Of a DNA stretch of 14,317 nucleotides, positions 1 through 5,483 are shown one piece after another; positions within the stretch are counted from its first letter, which is position 1; each line of letters begins with the position of its first letter. The DNA comes from DATJUF01 sp035524095. Lineage in GTDB: Bacteria; Desulfobacterota; Binatia; Binatales; Binataceae. The translations under genes and the position numbers were made by a program. The stretch spans positions 1-14,317 of the forward strand of contig DATKPK010000041.1 of NCBI GenBank assembly GCA_035524095.1, given 5' to 3'. The notes under the pieces were generated by a model, which was given only the letters and a program-made list of their open reading frames with translations, had not been told where the DNA came from and made no database searches.

Positions 1-183
1 CCTGAGAAGTGTCGGCAGCGTGGGAAACAGCCGCCCACGTTCGATCTTTGATAGCAGCGCAGCCGAAAGCCCCGTATGGCGCCCGAGTTCCACCAGTCCT
101 ATTTTCTTGCGGAGCCGCAGCGCACGAACCTTGCTCCCGATAGCGTAACGCTGGAGGCCGGACTGCAGGGTTTCGGAGAGCAT
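1..183 (-). CDS. XRE-family helix-turn-helix regulator, N-terminal part (truncated by the window edge)
   Basis: Sixty-one codons are visible, running off the left edge with no stop. They begin at an ATG complementary to 181-183. Residues about 16-61 form an XRE/Cro-type helix-turn-helix: a G-x-KVRALRLRKKIGL opening helix, then ELGRHTGLS and AALLSKIERGRLFPTL, which match the recognition-helix signature (T-G-L-S...LS-x-IE-x-G-x-x-x-P-T). This layout is known from XRE regulators with a C-terminal cupin or other ligand domain, but that part lies outside the window, so ligand and targets are unknown. The gene starts 64 nt after the dapB stop on the same strand and could be read through from it. 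The gap holds only a weak GC-rich dyad. The DNA-binding call is secure; the regulator class is inferred. Confidence 0.85.
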   Translation of the reverse strand, partial: MLSETLQSGLQRYAIGSKVRALRLRKKIGLVELGRHTGLSAALLSKIERGRLFPTLPTLLR

Positions 184-247
184 GAGATTTTATTGTTGGA
201 TTAGGATCTGCCATCGCCCCCTTGTTGCGGCCGACCGGGCCGAGGCT

Positions 248-1045
248 CTAGAGGCCGAGCACCTCGCGCATCGTGTAGACACCGTTAGGCTGATGCTCCA
301 CCCATGCCGCCGCCCGCAAGGCTCCGCGTGCGAGCGCCTCCCGGCTCTGCGCGCGATGGGTTAATTCGAGCCGCTCACCTTGGCCGCCGAAAATTACCGT
401 ATGATCACCCACGGCGTCACCAGCGCGTAGACCCAGTACGGCGATCTGATCGGTTGGCCGCACTCCTGTGATCCCTTCGCGCCCGAAAACCGCGTTCGTC
501 CGAAGATCTACCCCGCGAGCCTCAGCGATTACTCGGCCTAGGGCAAGCGCCGTGCCGCTTGGCGCATCAACTTTGGTTCGATGATGAATCTCAAGCACTT
601 CGGCGTCGAAATTCCGAAGAATTTTTGCCACCTCCGCACTGATCTTCATCAGCACGTTCACGCCGATACTCATGTTAGGCGCTATCACGCTTCGCGTCCG
701 TGATGCCAGTTCCGCCGCACGCGCTTCCATTGATGGTGTGAATCCGGTCGAGCCGATCACGATCGCTGCCCCATTGGTGGCGGCAATTTCCAGGTGGCCC
801 AACGAAGCTTCCGCGCTCGTGAAATCGAGCGTCACCGTATCGGGGTGGGCGAGTGTGGCGTAGTCATCCGTAATGATCACTCCCGACGGACCAATACCCG
901 CCACTTCGCCAGCATCTTTGCCGACGGTTGGCGCGCCTTTGGCCTCAAGCGCCCCGGCCAGTTGATGCTCATGATCAGCGAGGATGATTGACACGATCAG
1001 GCGGCCCATCCGGCCACCGGCGCCCGAAACGATCAACTTGGCCAT
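248..1045 (-). CDS. dapB: 4-hydroxy-tetrahydrodipicolinate reductase (DapB)
   Basis: This cytosolic enzyme reduces 4-hydroxy-tetrahydrodipicolinate with NAD(P)H in the lysine/meso-diaminopimelate pathway, feeding peptidoglycan and lysine synthesis. The 265-residue product has normal family length. Visible motifs are the Rossmann glycine loop GAGGRMGR (residues 8-15), GSTGF (98-102), the NMSIGVNV loop (124-131) and the signature EIHHRTKVDAPSGTAL (152-167). The signature carries the catalytic histidine pair region (154-155) and the substrate-binding Lys158; the C-terminus has the usual hydrophobic end. The ATG is preceded by an AGGGAA-like Shine-Dalgarno. No other dap gene is nearby, so dapB stands apart from dapA here. 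Upstream on the same strand is a small zinc-knuckle gene (107 nt away); downstream is an XRE regulator. Identity is very secure. Confidence 0.97.
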   Translation of the reverse strand: MAKLIVSGAGGRMGRLIVSIILADHEHQLAGALEAKGAPTVGKDAGEVAGIGPSGVIITDDYATLAHPDTVTLDFTSAEASLGHLEIAATNGAAIVIGSTGFTPSMEARAAELASRTRSVIAPNMSIGVNVLMKISAEVAKILRNFDAEVLEIHHRTKVDAPSGTALALGRVIAEARGVDLRTNAVFGREGITGVRPTDQIAVLGLRAGDAVGDHTVIFGGQGERLELTHRAQSREALARGALRAAAWVEHQPNGVYTMREVLGL

Positions 1046-1093
1046 CTGCTTTCCCTAGTATGTCGGTGGTGGCTCTTTGACAGGCTATAATGG

Positions 1094-1122
1094 TCTATAT
1101 AGCGTTTTGATTAGCATGGCAC
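1094..1122 (-). promoter_or_regulatory. possible sigma70-type promoter of dapB
   Basis: Read on the minus strand, GTGCCA (1117-1122) and TATAGA (1094-1099) are separated by 17 bases and each match four of six consensus positions. The predicted transcription start lies about 40 bases before the dapB ATG. The stretch is clearly more AT-rich than its surroundings. It also contains the dyad GCTATA-N8-TATAGC (1084-1103). The match is modest, so this is a candidate only. Confidence 0.33.
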
Positions 1123-1152
1123 ACCTTCAGCCGATCACTGCCCCGGATGACT

Positions 1153-1395
1153 TCAGGCGCTTGCCGCCGCCGGTGCCTCTGCAGCCTCGGCCTTCTTGCC
1201 GTGCTTGGCTACCCAATGCTCTTCGCACAGGCTGCCCTTGAAGCGCTGCTTACGGCATTTCTCGAAGGTGCAGACCTTGTATCTCGGCTTCGGCATTTCG
1301 CCTTGTTGCCACAGCCGGTAATGCTTACGGCAATAGCCTTTTGCTATTACCTCACGCTCACAATCACTCGTCTTACAGATTCCCTTATTCGGCAT
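1153..1395 (-). CDS. small tandem zinc-knuckle protein of unknown function
   Basis: This is an 80-residue basic protein with two copies of the same metal-ligand pattern, C-x4-C-x9-C-x2-H: Cys7, Cys12, Cys22, His25 and Cys42, Cys47, Cys57, His60. Each copy ends in a CxxH followed by an aromatic residue (RKHYRLW, EEHWVA). Single units of this look (C....C....v..G.C..HY.rw) are known from HNH-nuclease-like and phage-encoded zinc fingers, but no HNH catalytic motif is present here. The last 15 or so residues are a Lys/Ala/Glu-rich tail. I do not recognise a named gene. Nucleic-acid binding is the likeliest role, as an inference from the zinc-knuckle form and the basic charge. The ATG has an AAGAGA-like ribosome site. 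The gene lies 87 nt after gpsA and 107 nt before dapB on the same strand. Confidence 0.8.
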   Translation of the reverse strand: MPNKGICKTSDCEREVIAKGYCRKHYRLWQQGEMPKPRYKVCTFEKCRKQRFKGSLCEEHWVAKHGKKAEAAEAPAAASA

Positions 1396-1482
1396 TATTT
1401 CTCTTCGTTATCCTCAGATTCTTTAGACGACCTGGACTAGCAGCTTCGCTCCCGCGTGCGTTCGAAGCCACACCCCCCTGGG

Positions 1483-2478
1483 TTAAAATTCGGCCTTGAG
1501 CTGGCGGCTCAAGAGTTCGTCGATCATCGCAATTATCGGTGCTCCTTCATACAGAATCCGGTTAATTGCCGCAACGATCGGCACTTCCACGTGCAATCGT
1601 TCTGCCAATGCACTGATTGCCTGCGCATTCACCATCCCCTCAGCCACCGGATGGGCTGATTCTAGCGGTGTCGGCGGCTGACCGCGCGCAATCGCAAGTC
1701 CCAGTGCGCGATTGCGCGAGAGTTCGCCGCAGCAGGTGAGAATCATATCACCGAGTCCCGCTAATCCCGACAGCGTCTCGCGCCGCGCGCCCGCCGCGAT
1801 AGCAAGCCGCCTCATTTCCGCCAGCCCCCGCGTGATCAGCGCGGCCCGTGCGCTCGATCCCAATTCCAAACCATCGCTGATTCCGGCTGCGATCGCGATA
1901 ATGTTTTTGACTGTTCCGCCCAACTCGACACCGACAACGTCGTTGCTGCTATAAACCCGCAGCGGCCGTACAGCGAATTGGTCGCGCACATCCGCCGCAA
2001 TGCGGTCGTCGTGCGCAGCCGCTACCAATGCGGCCGGTTTGCCCCGGGCGATCTCGGCAGCAAACCCCGGACCGGATAGAGCCGCGATTCCCGTCTCGCG
2101 CCCGGTCAAATCAGCGATCATTTGCGTCATTGTCATCAGCGATTCGCGCTCGATGCCCTTGGTCACGCTCACGATCGTCGCCGCTCGCGGAATCGCCTCG
2201 GCCACCGGCGCGAGCGTAGCGCGCGCATAGCGCGACGGGATCGCCATCACGACAATTCCCGCCTCGTGCAAAGCGCTCGGCCAGTCTGCGCTCAGGCGTA
2301 GCGACGCTGGCAGCATGACCCCAGGTAGATAAGCGCTATTTTCGCCAGCGTCCTTTAAATCGGCGCAATGTCCAATCCGGCGAGGGCACAGGGTAACGTC
2401 GTGACCGCCGCGCGCGAGGGTTATCGCCAGCGCGCTCCCCCACGCGCCTGCGCCCAGGATCACAACACTTCCGGCCAA
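1483..2478 (-). CDS. gpsA: NAD(P)+-dependent glycerol-3-phosphate dehydrogenase
   Basis: The enzyme reduces dihydroxyacetone phosphate to sn-glycerol 3-phosphate in the cytosol, supplying the backbone for phospholipids. The 331-residue length is typical. Seen directly: the dinucleotide loop GAGAWGSALA (residues 9-18), SVTKGIE (104-110), LSGPGFAAEIARGKP (134-148), the catalytic block GVELGGTVKNIIAIAAG with Lys191, the GLAGLGDMILTC segment with Asp244, and SRNR (254-257), which contacts substrate phosphate in the family. The start is a TTG with a strong GGAGGA five bases upstream; a nearby ATG is out of frame and stops after three codons. The gene follows the DUF1054 gene by 25 nt, so the two are probably cotranscribed. 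The usual neighbour plsY is not adjacent. Identity is secure. Confidence 0.97.
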   Translation of the reverse strand: MAGSVVILGAGAWGSALAITLARGGHDVTLCPRRIGHCADLKDAGENSAYLPGVMLPASLRLSADWPSALHEAGIVVMAIPSRYARATLAPVAEAIPRAATIVSVTKGIERESLMTMTQMIADLTGRETGIAALSGPGFAAEIARGKPAALVAAAHDDRIAADVRDQFAVRPLRVYSSNDVVGVELGGTVKNIIAIAAGISDGLELGSSARAALITRGLAEMRRLAIAAGARRETLSGLAGLGDMILTCCGELSRNRALGLAIARGQPPTPLESAHPVAEGMVNAQAISALAERLHVEVPIVAAINRILYEGAPIIAMIDELLSRQLKAEF

Positions 2479-2483
2479 CCTAT

Positions 2484-2489
2484 TCCTCC
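2484..2489 (-). promoter_or_regulatory. ribosome binding site that fixes the TTG start of gpsA
   Basis: The minus strand reads GGAGGAATAGG directly before TTG. GGAGGA is five bases from the TTG and no in-frame ATG or GTG offers a better start. Confidence 0.75.
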
Positions 2490-2503
2490 ATGGAGCCTGC
2501 CGG

Positions 2504-3121
2504 TCAGACCGAGCGTATCACGCGATAGAGCGGCTCAAGCTCGCGAAACGCGTCGAGCAATTCGGCGCGGTCGAGCTTGATCGCCTGCTTAAGATTCCAC
2601 CCGAAGCCCACGTCGATTCCGCCAGTCTTTTTGCCCAAGGCCTCTGCTAACGAAGTAAAAAATTCTTTGCCGGCTGGTTCCGGGGTGGGCAGTTCGCTGA
2701 AATCCCATTTGCCGTAAGCCGCGATTTTCGTGCCTTTGAAATCCTTGATCAGTTGCGTGGTACGCGCTGCTACCTTCTGTCCCATTTCGGGACGGTTATC
2801 GGCTTCCGCTTTGACTACCGCTCGTGCATGCAGCCCGGCGCCCGAGATGCAAAGCGCCAAATAGCCGTAACGTTTGTAACCTTTCGGCGACGGGCCGAAC
2901 GCCGCCCAGGTCTCGGGCGGCGGGTTGACCGTCCGGCGCGCGTGCTTGGCCACGTGTGGGAAAAACTCCACGTGCAGGCGGCGGGCCAATTCCGGTGCGA
3001 GTTCATTGCCCAGGCGGATCAACTTCGGCCGCACGTGTTCATAAATCTGCTGCATCCGCTCATTGAAGCCTTCAACTTTGAAGACCCCGAAATCGACCGC
3101 CGTGAAACCTACAGTAGCCAC
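2504..3121 (-). CDS. DUF1054 / UPF0637 (YktB-like) family protein
   Basis: The 205-residue protein matches the YktB/UPF0637 family known best from Bacillus. It has the FTAVDFGVFKVEGFNERM opening (residues 6-23), VRPKLIRLG (30-38) and the family hallmark HVAKHARRTVNPPPETW (56-72), followed by a lysine/tyrosine-rich GYKRYGY turn. Length equals the roughly 210 residues usual for the family. No enzymatic activity is established for the family as far as I know, so no function is given. The central part after residue 86 diverges from the Bacillus pattern as I remember it (GYLALCIS instead of a PHFQIGLW-like segment). The start is GTG with AGAAGG about nine bases upstream. gpsA begins 25 nt after its stop, which points to cotranscription. 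The family is unusual outside Firmicutes, so horizontal acquisition is possible. Confidence 0.85.
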   Translation of the reverse strand: MATVGFTAVDFGVFKVEGFNERMQQIYEHVRPKLIRLGNELAPELARRLHVEFFPHVAKHARRTVNPPPETWAAFGPSPKGYKRYGYLALCISGAGLHARAVVKAEADNRPEMGQKVAARTTQLIKDFKGTKIAAYGKWDFSELPTPEPAGKEFFTSLAEALGKKTGGIDVGFGWNLKQAIKLDRAELLDAFRELEPLYRVIRSV

Positions 3122-3203
3122 TGCTCTTACCTTCTCTTGACTTAAACCTGTGAGGTGTCTGCCTTAGCGCTTCGCCGTTCGCGTCATTCTTTGTCTATTC
3201 CAA

Positions 3204-3629
3204 TTATGCCGACGGATCAGCCTTGCGGCGCGCCGATGCGGCCGCATGCGCTACTTCCCAATTTTGGCCATCAAAATACTCTACCGGTAGCGTCTCAGCA
3301 TCAACGCCTTCGAGACAACGCACGTTGATATCGATCTTGTCCGGAGCCGATCGCGCGATATAGAACGACGCCACACCGCATTGAGGACAGAAATAGTGTT
3401 TCGCCGTGCCGGTGTTGAAGGTATACATAGCCAGCGCTTCCCACGGTGTCAGCAACTGGAAGTCCTCGTGAGGGACAATCCAGTGGAGATAGCCTTTCTT
3501 GGTGCATATCGAGCAGTTGCACACCTCCACTCGTTCGAGGGCTCCCTCTACTTCGTAGGCGATGCGACCACAGTGGCAGCCGCCGCGATAGCTCTTGCGT
3601 TCGACCGAATCTTCGCCGCTGGTGCTCAT
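3204..3629 (-). CDS. GFA/CENP-V-type zinc-binding protein
   Basis: The product belongs to the GFA fold family, named after glutathione-dependent formaldehyde-activating enzyme and shared by CENP-V. With the start chosen here it has 141 residues. The seven expected zinc ligands are visible: CxC in GGCHCG (Cys18, Cys20), CxCxxC in CNCSIC (Cys37, Cys39, Cys42) and CxxC in CPQC (Cys81, Cys84). These are followed by the typical SFYIARSAPDKIDINVRCLEGVD block. Most members act on unknown small molecules, and formaldehyde-glutathione activity has been doubted even for the founder, so the substrate is left open. The start is uncertain: ATG at 3629, ATG at 3647 and GTG at 3680 are in frame and none has a clear Shine-Dalgarno. 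I chose 3629 because homology begins shortly after it. The gene diverges from the acyl-CoA dehydrogenase across a dyad-bearing region. Confidence 0.88.
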   Translation of the reverse strand: MSTSGEDSVERKSYRGGCHCGRIAYEVEGALERVEVCNCSICTKKGYLHWIVPHEDFQLLTPWEALAMYTFNTGTAKHYFCPQCGVASFYIARSAPDKIDINVRCLEGVDAETLPVEYFDGQNWEVAHAAASARRKADPSA

Positions 3630-3716
3630 AGGCCAGTTTTGGCGCATTGATTCGTCATACGCAACGACATCCGGGCGCACTCGCGCATTCGGCGGATCCG
3701 CAAGTAATCGAGTGTG

Positions 3717-3752
3717 CCTCTACAACTCCCCAAAGTTTTGGAGTAGTAGATG
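3717..3752. promoter_or_regulatory. inverted repeat in the divergent intergenic region, candidate operator
   Basis: The left arm CCTCTACAACTCC (3717-3729) and right arm GGAGTAGTAGATG (3740-3752) are complementary at 11 of 13 positions, around a 10-base centre. The dyad lies about 80 bases before the acyl-CoA dehydrogenase ATG and about 90 bases before the GFA-type gene on the other strand. No T-run follows either arm, so it does not look like a terminator. A dimeric repressor or activator site serving both genes fits best. Confidence 0.5.
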
Positions 3753-3829
3753 TCGCTTACGGCTTGATTTTGAGTCATCGCCATCGCGATGCCTGCGTCA
3801 ATTGGAAGCCCCTCGCGAGCTTAACAAAA

Positions 3830-5023
3830 ATGAACCTGAGTGATACGCCCGAAGAAGCCGCCTTTCGTGCCCAAGCGCATGTATGGCTCGCGGCCAATAA
3901 GCCCGCTAACTTCGCCGATCGCGGCTTTGCGCTCGCGATTGACGAAGAATCCGTCAAGCAACTTCGCGACTGGCAGCGCCGCCTCTACGAGGCCGGCTAT
4001 CTCGGTATCTCATGGCCCAAGGAATACGGCGGCCAGGGACTCACGATTATCGAAGCGGCAATCTTCAATGAGGAGATGGCCCGTGTGCGCGCGCCCGCGC
4101 CGCTCAACGAATTGGGCCTCTCGATGGGCGCGCCTACCATCCTCGAGCACGGCACCGAAGATCAAAAGCAGCGCTACATCAGTAAAATCCTTTCCTGCGA
4201 AGAGATCTGGTGCCAGGGCTTTTCGGAGCCAGTCTCTGGATCTGATCTCGCTGGACTCAAGACCCGCGCAGAACTCAAAGGCGATGAGTTCTTGATCAAT
4301 GGTCAAAAAGTCTGGACTTCGCTTGGTCACATCGCGGATTGGTGCATGCTCCTGGTGCGCACCGACTCCGAAGCTCCTAAGCATCGCGGGATTTCTTACG
4401 TCCTGGTGGATATGCACAGTCCGGGCATCACCGTGCGCCCCCTGCGCCAAATGACCGGCGAAGCAGAATTTAACGAAATATTCTTCGATGACGTGCATGT
4501 GCCGCGCGCAAATCTACTCGGACCCCTCAACGGCGGATGGGGAGTTGCGCTCACCACTCTGATGAACGAGCGCGCGACGTTGTCGCTTGCCATCGTGATG
4601 CGCTTTCAGAACGTCTTTGAGGATCTTGCCGAATCGGCTCGTCGCGCTCAGCGCGAGGGTACTTGCCCGCTTGCCCCTCGGGTTGTGAGTCAGACTCTCG
4701 CCCAGTTCCACATCGACGTACAGTCGATGAAATACCTCGCTTATCGCAATTTCTCACGTCTCACGCGCGGCGGCACACCCGGTCCCGAAGGCTCCATCTC
4801 CAAGCTGCTCTGGAGTGAGTTGAATCAGCGAATGAACGAATTTGCCCTTGCGCTCCAAGGGCCCCGCGCAGCTTTCGACGAGAGCTCGACATATACGGCT
4901 GACCGAGGCCGCTGGCAATACGGTTTGCTGCGATCGCGTGGGAACACGATTGAGGAGGGCACCTCTGAGGTTCAACGCAGTATCATAGCGGAACGCCTGC
5001 TCGGGTTGCCTAAAGGGTATTAG
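3830..5023 (+). CDS. acyl-CoA dehydrogenase family protein
   Basis: This FAD enzyme would introduce an alpha,beta double bond into an acyl-CoA and pass electrons to electron-transfer flavoprotein. The 397-residue length is standard. The N-terminal helical domain (about 1-120) includes GISWPKEYGG (59-68). The middle beta domain carries CQGFSEPVSGSDLAGLKT (128-145) and NGQKVWTS (157-164), which contact flavin and substrate. The C-terminal helical domain ends in SRGNTIEEGTSEVQRSIIAERLLGLP. In that block the Glu near residue 376 aligns with the catalytic base of medium-chain dehydrogenases. The start is the ATG at 3830, because the first residues MNLSDTPEEAAFR match the family start; the frame stays open 61 codons further upstream without similarity. 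The overall look is that of the FadE/pimeloyl-CoA-type group. Acyl specificity cannot be read here. Confidence 0.93.
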   Translation: MNLSDTPEEAAFRAQAHVWLAANKPANFADRGFALAIDEESVKQLRDWQRRLYEAGYLGISWPKEYGGQGLTIIEAAIFNEEMARVRAPAPLNELGLSMGAPTILEHGTEDQKQRYISKILSCEEIWCQGFSEPVSGSDLAGLKTRAELKGDEFLINGQKVWTSLGHIADWCMLLVRTDSEAPKHRGISYVLVDMHSPGITVRPLRQMTGEAEFNEIFFDDVHVPRANLLGPLNGGWGVALTTLMNERATLSLAIVMRFQNVFEDLAESARRAQREGTCPLAPRVVSQTLAQFHIDVQSMKYLAYRNFSRLTRGGTPGPEGSISKLLWSELNQRMNEFALALQGPRAAFDESSTYTADRGRWQYGLLRSRGNTIEEGTSEVQRSIIAERLLGLPKGY

Positions 5024-5168
5024 ACGAACTTCATAACTCGCAGAGCAGCGGTCTTGGGCCTCTTCAACAGCCAGGCAGATTCGATCTTTATGCGCCATAG
5101 ATGATAAGATGGCGAGGCGAAGATGTTCCGGGGAAACTCATCCAAAGCAGCCTGACTTATCGCTAGAA

Positions 5169-5193
5169 GAACTGTCATAACCGAGGAACTGTC
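5169..5193 (+). repeat. direct repeat GAACTGTC in the ylxR leader
   Basis: Two identical octamers, GAACTGTC, occur at 5169-5176 and 5186-5193, 17 bases apart. The second overlaps GAGGAA, the best ribosome-binding sequence before ylxR. The whole 5024-5203 gap holds no gene and no convincing promoter or terminator. The repeat may be chance. Confidence 0.35.
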
Positions 5194-5203
5194 GGCGCTG
5201 CCG

Positions 5204-5473
5204 TTGCGCACCTGCCTCGGATGCCGCCAACGGGACAAGCAGTCCGCGATGGTTCGCCTGATCGCATCACCGGAACGCGTGACGTTATGGTCGCGCCATA
5301 ACCGAAGCGGGCGCGGCGGCTATCTACACCCGCGCGCGGCTTGCCTCGAGGGTTTCGAGCGCAGCCGTGTGAAAGAATTCAACTCGCTGAAGCGACGCCT
5401 TGGCAGCGACGAAAGGCGTGCTATAACGGAACTAATTTGGAAGCGACTGGCCAGCCAAGCTGGAGTCGATTAG
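5204..5473 (+). CDS. ylxR: YlxR family RNA-binding protein (DUF448)
   Basis: The protein of 89 residues is a small basic cytosolic RNA-binding protein that typically sits between nusA and infB. In Bacillus subtilis the homologue is reported to bind the RNase P RNA. Family marks are RTCLGCRQRDKQSAMVRL (residues 2-19) and GRGGYLHPRAAC (36-47), then a lysine/arginine helix LKRRL. The start is unusual. The frame opens at a TGA at 5153-5155 and contains no ATG or GTG before the conserved RTC. TTG at 5204 is used here, but its nearest GAGGAA is 15 bases away. CTG at 5198 has GAGGAA at nine bases and would give M-P-L-R-T-C, which matches the common family start better. infB starts 10 nt after the stop, so cotranscription is near certain. 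Confidence 0.92.
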   Translation: MRTCLGCRQRDKQSAMVRLIASPERVTLWSRHNRSGRGGYLHPRAACLEGFERSRVKEFNSLKRRLGSDERRAITELIWKRLASQAGVD

Positions 5474-5483
5474 TATAGTAAAG

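Noticed and set aside
1077..1101. Plus-strand TTGACA followed by TATAAT and TATATA
   Set aside because: The spacings (3, 13 or 15 bases) do not fit a sigma70 promoter, and no plus-strand gene follows.
1147..1440. Open frame of 97 codons on the plus strand with hydrophobic stretches
   Set aside because: It lies fully opposite the zinc-knuckle gene, whose duplicated Cys/His pattern is far better evidence of coding, and it has no ribosome site. The hydrophobic look is the mirror of lysine-rich codons.
1443..1468. GCTTCG-N14-CGAAGC dyad after gpsA as a terminator
   Set aside because: The stem is only 6 bp with a 14-base loop and no T-run follows, so evidence is too weak.
3647..3829. Sixty-one-codon upstream extension of the acyl-CoA dehydrogenase
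   Set aside because: The extra residues show no family similarity, overlap the divergent gene's possible start and cross the inverted repeat. The ATG at 3830 begins exactly at the family start.
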